Assembly (NCBI GenBank): GCA_900554315.1
Contig: USGP01000020.1
Location: forward strand, 1 to 22,043
DNA: 22,043 nt
Direction: 5' to 3'
Source: an uncultured Mycoplasmatota bacterium
Lineage (GTDB): Bacteria > Bacillota_I > Bacilli_A > RF39 > UBA660
Shown here: one piece after another, positions 1-6,819 of the stretch
Layout: every line of letters begins with the position of its first letter
Numbering within the stretch: position 1 is the first letter of the stretch
Notes under the pieces: generated by a model
Seen by the model: only the letters and a program-made list of their open reading frames with translations
Databases searched by the model: none
Told to the model about the DNA's origin: nothing
Position numbers and translations under genes: made by a program

Positions 1-28
1 AGAGTTGCTAAGAGGAAGGCTATAATCG

Positions 29-1210
29 TTATTGAATTTTTTCTGTTTTATAATCATCTAGCGAGATAACTCCATCTAAATATGCTTTCTTAAGTCTAGT
101 ATCTTTAGCTTTTTGTTCGTTTAATTCTTTTTCTAGTTGTTCTTTAGGATTTTCTATTTTCTGTTTTATCATAGGTAAGAAAAATTGATTAACTATAGAA
201 TCATATTCGGTAAGGTCATCAATAAAAGATTTAATGTAGTTTTCTATGATTTCTTCTTTAATATTACATTTGCAGTTACTACAATAATAATAGTGATAAA
301 CATTACCATTTTTCTTTTTAGTAGCTTTACCACCAAGTATCTTACTACATTTAGGACATTTTATTTTTTGTAAAAACAAATAAGTAAGATTTCTCATATA
401 ACTTCTAGAGTTCTTTTTCTTTTGTACTTGGCATTCTTCCCATAATTCTCTTGAAACAATAGGCTTAACAACATCTTTATAATAGGTAGGATTCTTTGTT
501 CTTTTACCATGTACAAAGTCGCCTTTATAAATTTCATTTTGTAAGATATTCACAATAGTAGAGTCTCTCCAGTTTTCTTTACTTAAAACTTTTTCTTTAT
601 TGAATAAGTTGCTAATCTTTTGATATGACATTCCACTATGATAAAGTTCAAATATTCTAACAACAATATCTTTTGTTAAAACATCAGGAACTAACATTTT
701 GTTTTCATGCTTGTATCCTAGTGGTGCTCTATGAGGAATATGTCCTTGTTTAATAGCTCCTGCTAAACCAAATTTTGTTCTTTCTGAAGTTCTTTCAATT
801 TCAAGTTGAGCAAGTATAGTAGTCATTCTCATAAAGAATATACCAGTAGAGGTTTCGGTGTTTAATTCTTCGGAAATACTTTCTAGACTGCAATTATATT
901 GTTCAATCATCTTACAGATTATTTCTAAATCTTGAATTGAACGAGTAAGTCTATCTAGTTTATAAACGATAATTTTATTTATCTTTCCATCTTTCATATC
1001 TTTTAGCATTTCTTGGAATTTAGGACGATTCATACTTTTGGCTGATACACCTTCTTCACGATAGACTTTATAGATTGTGTAATGCTTATAATCACATAAT
1101 CTTTTCATGCTTTCTTCTTGTTCATCTAAACTAAAGCCCTCACGTACTTGATCTTCTGTACTAACTCTTGGATATAGCCCAACTACAAATTTTTTCTTTT
1201 CTTCATTCAA
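29..1210 (-). CDS. Large serine recombinase, probably C-terminally shortened
   Basis: Site-specific DNA integrase/excisionase of the large serine recombinase family. The N-terminal resolvase domain carries the nucleophile motif YPRVST (Ser17) and the typical DRLTRS and ERTSERTKFG segments. A Recombinase domain follows (about 150-260), then a zinc ribbon with two CxxC pairs (CPKC and CSNC, about 287-315) and a short coiled-coil start. Translation starts at a TTG behind GGAGATGG; an ATG about 10 nt upstream runs only four codons. At 393 residues it is shorter than usual for the family (about 450-550). It stops just after the helix YLDGVISLDDY, where relatives continue through the coiled coil, so it may be truncated or degenerate. 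It lies downstream of a terminator-like hairpin in its own leader and near tRNA-Gly, suggesting the end of a mobile element. Confidence 0.88.
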   Translation of the reverse strand: MNEEKKKFVVGLYPRVSTEDQVREGFSLDEQEESMKRLCDYKHYTIYKVYREEGVSAKSMNRPKFQEMLKDMKDGKINKIIVYKLDRLTRSIQDLEIICKMIEQYNCSLESISEELNTETSTGIFFMRMTTILAQLEIERTSERTKFGLAGAIKQGHIPHRAPLGYKHENKMLVPDVLTKDIVVRIFELYHSGMSYQKISNLFNKEKVLSKENWRDSTIVNILQNEIYKGDFVHGKRTKNPTYYKDVVKPIVSRELWEECQVQKKKNSRSYMRNLTYLFLQKIKCPKCSKILGGKATKKKNGNVYHYYYCSNCKCNIKEEIIENYIKSFIDDLTEYDSIVNQFFLPMIKQKIENPKEQLEKELNEQKAKDTRLKKAYLDGVISLDDYKTEKIQ

Positions 1211-1237
1211 TATTTAACCATCTCCTTTTTAAGTTTT

Positions 1238-1283
1238 AAAAAAAGAGAAGTGAAGGTACTACGAACTAATACTTTCACTTCTC
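1238..1283 (-). terminator. Strong terminator/attenuator hairpin in recombinase leader
   Basis: On the minus strand GAGAAGTGAA (1274-1283) pairs perfectly with TTCACTTCTC (1245-1254). After one mismatch the stem continues for six more pairs, closing a GTTCG loop, and is followed by seven T. The stem ends only about 28 nt before the recombinase TTG start. No promoter fits between the T run and the ribosome binding site, so recombinase transcription from 1330-1335 must read through it. Confidence 0.8.
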
Positions 1284-1329
1284 AAAATACTTTGTAAGAC
1301 TTTAGGTAAATAAATTATCCTCTATATAA

Positions 1330-1335
1330 ATTATA
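1330..1335 (-). promoter_or_regulatory. Candidate -10 box for the recombinase
   Basis: TATAAT on the minus strand at 1330-1335, preceded directly by TG. The best -35 at 17 nt spacing (TAGATT) is poor. It lies between the 91-residue ORF and the leader hairpin, giving a leader of about 110 nt. This is a motif call only. Confidence 0.45.
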
Positions 1336-1370
1336 CAATATTTTTAGATGAAAATCTATCTTGTGAAAGG

Positions 1371-1646
1371 TCAGTTCATAGTATTTAAGTAGTTTTCTAG
1401 TTCTGATATTTTAATTTTATTAGTTAAGTTTCTTATGTAAATATCAGTAGAATAATTAAATGCAAGAAATGTTATACCTTTAATAATGATTCTATGAGGT
1501 TCAATATAAGCTAGATTGGTTTTATCAATCTTTATAATATTACCATTAATAAATATTGGTTTTGTTTTGCAGAATTTACAGATAAAATCTAATCTTTGCT
1601 TTAATGACTTTTCAAAAGGTAATTCTTGCTTAATAAACTTAATCAT
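1371..1646 (-). CDS. Hypothetical 91-aa protein, possibly WYL-like fragment
   Basis: Unrecognised small basic protein. I chose the ATG at 1644-1646 (MIKFIKQ...) because AAAGGATGG lies 5-10 nt upstream; upstream ATGs at 1655 and 1688 lack spaced ribosome binding sites, and the latter lies inside a tRNA-like fragment. Residues around YIEPHRIIIKGITFLAF faintly resemble the core of WYL ligand-binding domains, but the protein is too short for a whole one. It sits between tRNA-Gly and the recombinase on the same strand and may be element cargo or a remnant. The ribosome binding site lies in a six-pair hairpin, CATCCT/AGGATG (1653-1670), which could lower translation. No convincing promoter was seen. 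Confidence 0.5.
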   Translation of the reverse strand: MIKFIKQELPFEKSLKQRLDFICKFCKTKPIFINGNIIKIDKTNLAYIEPHRIIIKGITFLAFNYSTDIYIRNLTNKIKISELENYLNTMN

Positions 1647-1680
1647 AAACACCATCCTTTCTTTAGGATGATTTCTTTGT

Positions 1681-1706
1681 ACTTCCAAGCTCTACGGGAG
1701 TTCGAG
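1681..1706 (+). repeat. Inverted partial copy of tRNA-Gly (anticodon loop to T loop)
   Basis: Plus-strand CTTCCAAGCT (1682-1691) followed by CTACGGGAGTTCGA (1692-1705) matches the minus-strand tRNA-Gly exactly, except that two bases (GA, plus-strand 1809-1810) are missing: 24 of 26 positions, opposite orientation. The match ends abruptly on both sides. It is not a functional tRNA. Confidence 0.75.
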
Positions 1707-1710
1707 ACAC

Positions 1711-1735
1711 AAAAAAATCAATCTTGCGATTGATT
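1711..1735 (-). terminator. Terminator of tRNA-Gly transcript
   Basis: On the minus strand AATCAATC pairs with GATTGATT around the tetraloop GCAA and leads into a run of seven T. It lies about 40 nt past the CCA end of tRNA-Gly. Confidence 0.75.
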
Positions 1736-1776
1736 TCTATATATCAAAGTCCGAAAAGTTCGAACAGATTCGTTAA

Positions 1777-1850
1777 TGGAGCGGATGAGGAGAATCGAAC
1801 TCCCGTAGTCAGCTTGGAAGGCTGAGGTTCTACCATTAAACTACATCCGC
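1777..1850 (-). tRNA. tRNA-Gly (anticodon TCC)
   Basis: The acceptor stem GCGGATG/CATCCGC is perfect. The D arm, the five-pair anticodon stem TCAGC/GCTGA and the T arm (GGGAG, TTCGATT loop, CTCC) all fold. The seven-base loop CTTCCAA places TCC at 34-36 (plus-strand 1816-1818), reading GGA and GGG. The discriminator is T and the CCA end is encoded, giving 74 nt. It has its own promoter (1919-1946) and terminator (1711-1735), so it appears monocistronic. Confidence 0.97.
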
Positions 1851-1860
1851 ATATTAAATT

Positions 1861-1893
1861 GTATGAACCTCAGCCACAAGTGACGAAGTTCAG
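1861..1893 (+). repeat. Second inverted tRNA-Gly-like fragment, in the tRNA leader
   Basis: Plus-strand GAACCTCAGCC (1865-1875) is an exact inverted copy of the 5' side of the tRNA anticodon arm (1820-1830). The following bases (CAAG, TGAC, AAGTTC) resemble the rest of the tRNA with gaps. Because the segment lies in the tRNA leader, its transcript GGCTGAGGTTC is complementary to GAACCTCAGCC in the tRNA body. The leader alone can also fold locally (TGAACTTC with GAGGTTCA). Confidence 0.5.
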
Positions 1894-1918
1894 TCTATAA
1901 GTTCAATAGACATTTACA

Positions 1919-1946
1919 ATTATATCAGATATATAAACATTGTCAA
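1919..1946 (-). promoter_or_regulatory. Promoter of tRNA-Gly
   Basis: Consensus -35 TTGACA (1941-1946) and -10 TATAAT (1919-1924) with 16 nt between them on the minus strand. Transcription would start near 1912, leaving a leader of about 60 nt before the mature tRNA. A six-pair hairpin, GTCTAT/ATAGAC, forms at the leader's 5' end. Confidence 0.85.
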
Positions 1947-1972
1947 TACTTTTTTTATCTTTTTTTGTTTTA

Positions 1973-1978
1973 TATAAT
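1973..1978 (+). promoter_or_regulatory. Candidate -10 box for the HAD gene
   Basis: TATAAT at 1973-1978 in a very T-rich stretch, divergent from the tRNA promoter. No good -35 is visible, and the transcript leader would be only about 13 nt. Confidence 0.4.
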
Positions 1979-1997
1979 ATTTATAGGATGTGATTCT

Positions 1998-2684
1998 ATG
2001 AAAGTGTTAGCAAGTGATTTTGATTTGACTTTATATGTGCCAGATGAAGAAGTGGTTAAAAAGAATGTTATTGCTATTCGTAGCTTTATGAAACAGGGTA
2101 ATTTGTTTGGTATTGTTACTGGTAGGAACTATTCTAGTGTAAAGCAATTGCTTAATCAATATGATATTCCGTATCATTATTTAGTATGTCAGGACGGGGC
2201 TAAATTATTCGATTCTATGGATTATTGTTTTTCTACTATTTATTTATCTAGAGAAGATATTATCCAGATTATACCTGTTTTAGAACAATATAATTTTGAT
2301 TATTATTTAGATGATGGGTATAATCAAACAGAAAATATGGATGATTGTGTTAAAGTAGTTGGCATTATTGGTGATAGGAGAAAAGAGGCTCAACAAGTAG
2401 TAGATCATTTATTGGATATGGGATTTTATGCTTATCTTAGTGTTGAACATATTAATATTATGGATGGGTCTGTTAATAAAAAAGATGCTCTTGAAAAAGT
2501 ATTAGTACATGCGGACTGTTATAAAGATGATTTATATGTTATAGGGGATAGTGTTAATGATTATGAAATGTTATCCTCTTTTCAAGGGGCACTTATGAAA
2601 AATCATAGTAAAGAGTTAGATCAGTTAGGTAAAAAAACTTATAATACCTTATATGAGTATATAGAAGAATTAGAAAGAAACTAA
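1998..2684 (+). CDS. HAD superfamily phosphatase, Cof/IIB type
   Basis: Cytosolic phosphohydrolase of 228 residues. Motif I is SDFDLTL with nucleophile Asp7 and acid/base Asp9. Motif II is in GIVTGRN, a motif III lysine is near NKKDALEKVL, and motif IV is GDSVND (183-188). The C2-type cap between motifs II and III places it in the Cof-like subfamily, whose members dephosphorylate sugar phosphates, flavin or pyridoxal phosphates; the substrate cannot be told. An in-frame upstream start at 1965 exists, but the AGGATGTG ribosome binding site and the position of motif I favour ATG 1998. The DedA gene follows 32 nt later on the same strand, probably in one transcript. Confidence 0.9.
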   Translation: MKVLASDFDLTLYVPDEEVVKKNVIAIRSFMKQGNLFGIVTGRNYSSVKQLLNQYDIPYHYLVCQDGAKLFDSMDYCFSTIYLSREDIIQIIPVLEQYNFDYYLDDGYNQTENMDDCVKVVGIIGDRRKEAQQVVDHLLDMGFYAYLSVEHINIMDGSVNKKDALEKVLVHADCYKDDLYVIGDSVNDYEMLSSFQGALMKNHSKELDQLGKKTYNTLYEYIEELERN

Positions 2685-2716
2685 TTCTTTTTTCATATAC
2701 TTTATTAGGTGATTTC

Positions 2717-3322
2717 GTGGGAGATTTTGTGTTTTCTTTAATTCAAGATTTTGGATATTTTGGTATGTTTTTGGGAATGGTATTGGAAGCTGTTATTATT
2801 GTTATTCCTAGTGAAGCTATTTTAGCAACAGGTGGAATATTAGCTAGTCGTGGTATTTTTTCTTTTTGGGGAGCTTTCTTTGTAGGACTTCTAGGTAGTG
2901 TTTTTTGTGCTATCGTTATTTATTTTATGGGATATTTTGGTGGTAGATCGTTTATTAAAAAATTTGGAAAATATTTTTTTATGAAAGAAGAAGATTTAGA
3001 AAGAAGTGATTCTTGGTTTTCTAAATATGGAATGTTTGGTGCCTTGATTGGTCGTAATTTTCCTATTATACGAACTCTTATTTCTCTTCCAATTGGAATT
3101 ATGAGGATGCCTTTTTGGAAATTCTTGTTATTTACGATTATTGGTTCTATTCCTTGGACTTTATTATTTGTTTATTTAGGTTATACGTTAGGAAATGGTT
3201 GGATTTATGTTAGTGCTAAAATTACTTGGTTAAAGACGCCAATTAAGGTATTGCTAGTTATTTTAGTTATTTGGTATTTGTATAAAAAAATAAAAACGAT
3301 TTTTATTGAAAAGAAGAATTAG
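2717..3322 (+). CDS. DedA family membrane protein
   Basis: Integral membrane protein of 201 residues in the DedA/VTT family, whose members act as flippases or transporters for lipids such as undecaprenyl phosphate or phosphatidylethanolamine. Visible marks are the re-entrant segment VIIVIPSEAILATGGIL near 28-44, hydrophobic segments, and the second conserved loop GRNFPIIRTLISLPIG with its Arg, then a hydrophobic C-terminal segment and a basic tail. The start is GTG at 2717 behind AGGTGAT. The family call is firm, but the lipid transported is not determined. It lies between the HAD phosphatase and a lipoprotein-like ORF that begins 5 nt after its stop. Confidence 0.92.
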   Translation: MGDFVFSLIQDFGYFGMFLGMVLEAVIIVIPSEAILATGGILASRGIFSFWGAFFVGLLGSVFCAIVIYFMGYFGGRSFIKKFGKYFFMKEEDLERSDSWFSKYGMFGALIGRNFPIIRTLISLPIGIMRMPFWKFLLFTIIGSIPWTLLFVYLGYTLGNGWIYVSAKITWLKTPIKVLLVILVIWYLYKKIKTIFIEKKN

Positions 3323-3327
3323 GTACT

Positions 3328-3738
3328 TTGGGGTGCTTTTCTCTTACGGGGTGTGGTGTTTCTTCTAATTCTAATGATAATTACACTAAAGAAAAAGAGA
3401 CAACAAGTCAGGAAAGTGTTATTGATGAAGAAAAATATTTTGATGTTGGAGAGCATTTGTTTTTTGAGCGTTATTATTTAACTAGTTCTGTAGATGCTCA
3501 GGATATTACAGGAGGGTCTATTTCTATTCCGGAAGGGTATTCTGTTTATGATATAGAGAATTTTACTCGTAAATATAGTTATGGTTCTGAGACTGCTGGG
3601 TATGATGTGTGGTTTATAAATGATGTTCCAGTAGAAGTAGAAAAAGTATATAATGAAGTGTTGGATATTTATGATTATAGTCAACCAGGTACACCTGTTT
3701 TGGATAAATCAGAAGAAGCTGTTCAGAAGGTGAAATAA
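3328..3738 (+). CDS. Lipoprotein-like hypothetical protein with suspect 5' end
   Basis: Unrecognised, 136 residues, acidic and Ser/Tyr-rich, with no membrane segment after the start. A lipobox LTGC occurs near the N-terminus, followed by a low-complexity Ser/Asn linker, as in surface lipoproteins. In this frame the only available start is TTG at 3328, leaving a signal peptide of just eight residues, too short for export. The neighbouring frame just upstream (from TTG 3306) reads a basic-hydrophobic stretch, KRRIRYFGVLFS. It would join onto LTGC if one T were skipped in the T run near 3337-3342. This suggests a frameshift or a decayed signal peptide, but that frame has no good ribosome binding site either. 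The stop is followed at once by a terminator. Confidence 0.6.
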   Translation: MGCFSLTGCGVSSNSNDNYTKEKETTSQESVIDEEKYFDVGEHLFFERYYLTSSVDAQDITGGSISIPEGYSVYDIENFTRKYSYGSETAGYDVWFINDVPVEVEKVYNEVLDIYDYSQPGTPVLDKSEEAVQKVK

Positions 3739-3740
3739 AA

Positions 3741-3769
3741 ATGCTAGAAAAGTCTAGTATTTTTTTTTA
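3741..3769 (+). terminator. Terminator after HAD-DedA-lipoprotein genes
   Basis: TGCTAGA pairs with TCTAGTA around AAAG (one G-T pair), followed by eight or more T. Confidence 0.75.
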
Positions 3770-3774
3770 TTGTG

Positions 3775-3783
3775 TGTTATAAT
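3775..3783 (+). promoter_or_regulatory. Extended -10 promoter of typA
   Basis: TGTTATAAT is an extended -10 (TGn plus TATAAT at 3778-3783), just after the preceding terminator. The -35 at 17 nt spacing is weak. The typA ribosome binding site AAGAGGTG lies at 3797-3804. Confidence 0.65.
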
Positions 3784-3813
3784 TGGGAGCGACGTAAAGA
3801 GGTGTGATGTATT

Positions 3814-5634
3814 ATGAATAAAAGAAATGTAGCAATTATTGCGCATGTAGACCATGGTAAAACAACATTAGTAGATGGTATTTTGAAACATTCTGGTATG
3901 TTTCGTGATAATGAAGATGTTTCTAATGTTTCTATGGATTCTAATGCACTTGAAAAAGAACGTGGAATTACTATTTTAGCAAAGACTACTGCTTTGGATT
4001 ACAAAGGAGTACGTATTAATATTTTAGATACTCCAGGACATGCTGATTTTGGTGGAGAAGTTGAACGCATTATGAATATGGTTGATGGAGTTATTTTGGT
4101 TGTAGATGCTTATGAGGGTGCTATGCCACAGACTCGTTTTGTGTTGAAAAAAGCTTTTGAAGCTCACGTTAAACCAATCGTAGTTGTTAATAAAGTAGAT
4201 AAACCTAGTGCTAGATGTAAACAAGTAGTAGATGAAGTATTAGATTTATTTATTGAGTTAGGTGCTAATGAAGATCAACTTGATTTTAAAGTTATTTATG
4301 CTTCTGCTTTAAATGGTACATGTTCTTATAGTGATGATTTAAGTACACAAACTGAGGGATTTGGTGAAATTCTTGACACTATTATTGAAGAGATTCCTGC
4401 TCCTCAGGGTGATAGTACAAAACCTTTACAATTCCAACCAGCATTACTTGATTATAATGAATTTGTTGGTAGAATTGGTATTGGTCGTGTTCATAATGGT
4501 ACAATTAAAACAGGTGAGATGGTTACTTGTTGTAGATTGGATGGTTCTACTAAGCAATTTAGAATTCAAAAATTGTTTGGATTTTATGGATATAAGCGTA
4601 TTGAAATTGAAAAAGCTGAAGCTGGAGATATTGTTGCTGTTGCTGGTCTTAGTGATATTTCAGTAGGTGAGACTTTATGTGATAATAACAATATTTTACC
4701 TTTACCATTATTACATATTGATGAACCAACATTACAAATGACATTTGGTGCTAATTCATCTCCTTTTGTTGGTAGAGATGGAAAAATTGTTACTGCTCGT
4801 AAGATTGAAGAAAGATTAAATCGTGAAACTCAACGTGATGTTAGTTTGAAAGTTGAACCATATACAAATGATTCTTTTATGGTTAGTGGTCGTGGAGAAT
4901 TACATTTAAGTATTTTGATTGAAAATATGCGTCGTGAAGGTTTTGAACTTGAAGTATCTAAGCCTAAAGTTATCATCAAAGAAAAAGACGGTGTAAAATA
5001 CGAACCATATGAAGAATTACAAATTGATGTACCAGATGATTCTGTAGGTTCTGTTATTGAACAATTAGGTTTACGTGGCGCGAAAATGGAAAATATGAGT
5101 AATATTAATGGCCAAACTCGTTTATTATATACAATTCCATCTCGTGGATTAATTGGCTTTTCTACTGAGTTTATGACTCTTACTAAAGGATATGGTATTA
5201 TGTCTCATAGTTTTAAAGAGTATATGCCTTATGAAAATGTAGATGTTGGTGAGAGAAAATTTGGCGTTTTAGTTTCTATGGAAAATGGTTCTGCAACTGC
5301 TTATTCTATTGGCAATTTGGAAGATCGTGGTACTATGTTTATTGAACCTGGTACCGAAGTTTATGAAGGTATGATTGTTGGTGAGTGTAATCGTGATAAT
5401 GATTTAGCCGTTAATGTTGTTAAAGGAAAACAATTGACTAATACGCGGGCTGCTGGTAGTGATCATACAGTAGTATTGAAACGTCCACGTCCAATTACTT
5501 TGGAATATGCACTTGATTATATTAATTCTGATGAGTTGGTAGAGGTTACTCCAAACTTTATTCGTTTACGTAAACGTATTTTAAATACTGAAGAACGTAA
5601 GAAGTTTGATGCTAGAAATAAAAAAAGTAATTAA
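3814..5634 (+). CDS. typA: Translational GTPase TypA/BipA
   Basis: Ribosome-associated GTPase of the EF-G/LepA class, implicated in 50S assembly and stress or cold adaptation. At 606 residues it is full length. G motifs: AHVDHGKTT (G1, near 9-17), RGITI (switch I), DTPGHADF (G3), NKVDKP (G4) and SALNG (G5). The EF-Tu-like domain II, two alpha/beta domains (including GRGELHLSILIE) and the TypA-specific C-terminal region (IGNLEDRGTMFIEPGTEVYEG) follow in order. It starts at ATG 3814 behind AAGAGGTG and is flanked by its own promoter and terminator, so it is probably monocistronic. Confidence 0.98.
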   Translation: MNKRNVAIIAHVDHGKTTLVDGILKHSGMFRDNEDVSNVSMDSNALEKERGITILAKTTALDYKGVRINILDTPGHADFGGEVERIMNMVDGVILVVDAYEGAMPQTRFVLKKAFEAHVKPIVVVNKVDKPSARCKQVVDEVLDLFIELGANEDQLDFKVIYASALNGTCSYSDDLSTQTEGFGEILDTIIEEIPAPQGDSTKPLQFQPALLDYNEFVGRIGIGRVHNGTIKTGEMVTCCRLDGSTKQFRIQKLFGFYGYKRIEIEKAEAGDIVAVAGLSDISVGETLCDNNNILPLPLLHIDEPTLQMTFGANSSPFVGRDGKIVTARKIEERLNRETQRDVSLKVEPYTNDSFMVSGRGELHLSILIENMRREGFELEVSKPKVIIKEKDGVKYEPYEELQIDVPDDSVGSVIEQLGLRGAKMENMSNINGQTRLLYTIPSRGLIGFSTEFMTLTKGYGIMSHSFKEYMPYENVDVGERKFGVLVSMENGSATAYSIGNLEDRGTMFIEPGTEVYEGMIVGECNRDNDLAVNVVKGKQLTNTRAAGSDHTVVLKRPRPITLEYALDYINSDELVEVTPNFIRLRKRILNTEERKKFDARNKKSN

Positions 5635-5658
5635 AAAAAGCTAGAAATAGCTTTTTTT
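5633..5658 (+). terminator. Terminator of typA
   Basis: A7-GCTA pairs with TAGC-T7 around a GAAA tetraloop, beginning inside the typA stop codon. Confidence 0.85.
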
Positions 5659-5660
5659 GT

Positions 5661-5689
5661 TTGCTATTTTCTAATAATTTTACTATAAT
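5661..5689 (+). promoter_or_regulatory. Promoter of the 235-aa membrane protein gene
   Basis: TTGCTA (5661-5666), 17 nt, then TATAAT (5684-5689), directly after the typA terminator. The ribosome binding site GAGGGTGA follows. Confidence 0.7.
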
Positions 5690-5712
5690 GATAATAGTAG
5701 AGGGTGATCGAC

Positions 5713-6420
5713 ATGGGACGTAGAAAATCAAAAGAAGAATTAGAAGAGTTAACAAGAACTCAAGTTCTTAATTTACAAGAGTTAGAAAAAGCTGCAAATT
5801 ATGAGAAGAGGACAAGTAAAAAGCCAGCTGCAGTACTTGCTATTTTAGGTGTATTTTCTATTTCTTTAGGTTTATGTTATCCTACTGTTTCTAATATGTT
5901 AAGTAGTCGTGATGTAAAAGATACTCCTGCTGTTTCTGAACAAAGACAAGAAGAGGAGACAACTGCTGATGCTAGTGCACAACAAGCTAATCCACTTGCG
6001 ATGACTTGTACTATGAGTCAGACAAATCCTGAGGATTCTACTTTAGTAACTACTACTTATAACTTTCAGTTTTTAGATACAGGTACTATTAAATATTATG
6101 AAAAGATTCAGGAGATTAAAGCTAGTACTCCTGTTACTCAAACTCCATCTAGTATCGTTAGTTTGGATACTTCTTTATCAAATTTAATGCAAACACAGAT
6201 TAATGGTTATCTATTAGAAAAAACACCAACAGCTAGTACTACACCTAATGTTGTAGATGGATATACGGCAAAGATGGCTGTCGATTTTGCAACATTTGAT
6301 CCTAATACTTTGACAGATTTACATAGAGGTAACTCACTAGCAAATGTTGAATTTTTATCTACTGATACCAAAGATATTGCTCAACAGAGACTTGTTTCTG
6401 GTGGATATACTTGTCAATAA
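5713..6420 (+). CDS. Single-pass membrane protein of unknown function
   Basis: No family recognised. The start is ATG 5713 behind GAGGGTGAT; a GTG at 5704 is also in frame but lies inside the ribosome binding site. Of 235 residues, the first 35 or so are charged and helical (KSKEELEELTRTQ...), cytoplasmic by the positive-inside rule. One membrane helix lies near 37-57 (AAVLAILGVFSISLGLCYPTV). A Glu/Thr/Ala/Gln-rich linker leads to an extracytoplasmic domain of about 145 residues rich in Thr and Ser, with two cysteines (in MTCTMSQ and at the C-terminal GGYTCQ) that could form a disulfide. It is flanked by its own promoter and a bidirectional terminator. Confidence 0.75.
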   Translation: MGRRKSKEELEELTRTQVLNLQELEKAANYEKRTSKKPAAVLAILGVFSISLGLCYPTVSNMLSSRDVKDTPAVSEQRQEEETTADASAQQANPLAMTCTMSQTNPEDSTLVTTTYNFQFLDTGTIKYYEKIQEIKASTPVTQTPSSIVSLDTSLSNLMQTQINGYLLEKTPTASTTPNVVDGYTAKMAVDFATFDPNTLTDLHRGNSLANVEFLSTDTKDIAQQRLVSGGYTCQ

Positions 6421-6450
6421 AAAAAGCATCATTAATTTGATGCTTTTTTT
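6419..6450. terminator. Bidirectional terminator between the membrane protein gene and rpmB
   Basis: GCATCA (6426-6431) pairs with TGATGC (6438-6443), flanked by A7 and T7, so it works for either strand. It ends the plus-strand membrane protein gene and can back up the rpmB terminator. Confidence 0.8.
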
Positions 6451-6451
6451 C

Positions 6452-6476
6452 TAAAAATAAAACTGCAATTATGCAG
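6452..6476 (-). terminator. Terminator overlapping the rpmB stop codon
   Basis: On the minus strand CTGCA pairs with TGCAG around TAAT, followed by TTTTATTTTT. The rpmB TAA lies in the loop. Confidence 0.65.
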
Positions 6477-6642
6477 CTTTTTTTAATAAGTCTCTTTTTT
6501 CTTTAGTTGAGATTCTTACTTTAGTTCCGTCTTCAAGTCTTACAACTTGTAAATTTAATTTTTGTCTTTTCTTTGTAGCTCTTAAAGAGTGAGATCTTAA
6601 GTTTTTAACATTTCCGATTCTATTTGATATATTAGTTGCCAT
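6469..6642 (-). CDS. rpmB: 50S ribosomal protein L28 (short form)
   Basis: Ribosomal large-subunit protein of 57 residues. The core RSHSLRATKKRQKLNLQVVR matches the L28 signature (NxRSHSxxATKRxxxxNLQxVR), and a basic C-terminus follows. The start is ATG 6642 behind AAAGGAGG; upstream in-frame codons to 6690 lack support. The N-terminus has no KCxxTGKK segment, which in most L28 carries a zinc-ligand-type Cys, so this is a Cys-free, slightly short version. It is monocistronic, with its own promoter and terminator, and divergent from the HTH-CYTH regulator. Confidence 0.92.
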   Translation of the reverse strand: MATNISNRIGNVKNLRSHSLRATKKRQKLNLQVVRLEDGTKVRISTKEKRDLLKKAA

Positions 6643-6680
6643 TTTTCTTCCTCCTTTGCTCTTTTTCTTTCTGCTTAATA

Positions 6681-6709
6681 ACTTTAACATAAATTATCTT
6701 AGAAGTCAA
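6681..6709 (-). promoter_or_regulatory. Promoter of rpmB
   Basis: On the minus strand TTGACT (6704-6709), 17 nt, then TAAAGT (6681-6686) with an extended TGT directly upstream. Confidence 0.75.
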
Positions 6710-6781
6710 ATAAAATGTTTAAAAGTACCTAAATAATTGTTTATTATTCGCTATTTGCGGGGTGTTCTTTTTTTGAATATA

Positions 6782-6790
6782 TGATAAAAT
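6782..6790 (+). promoter_or_regulatory. Extended -10 promoter of the HTH-CYTH gene
   Basis: TGATAAAAT (TGn plus TAAAAT at 6785-6790), with the ribosome binding site GGGGAGGT downstream. The same TATGATAAAAT sequence precedes the histidine kinase (14114-14123). Confidence 0.6.
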
Positions 6791-6819
6791 TATGGACATA
6801 AACAAGGGGAGGTTATATT

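Noticed and set aside
185..373. Plus-strand ORF inside the recombinase gene
   Set aside because: Low-complexity Phe/Ile/Thr-rich translation opposite a clear gene, with no ribosome binding site; a shadow of AT-rich coding sequence.
1..1760. Complete integrative element with attachment sites
   Set aside because: No matching direct repeats can be seen; the left end lies outside the window and the tRNA fragments are inverted, not direct.
1851..1998. T-box riboswitch upstream of the HAD gene
   Set aside because: The hairpins resemble tRNA only because they are inverted tRNA-Gly fragments; there is no T-box sequence, and the leader belongs to the opposite strand.
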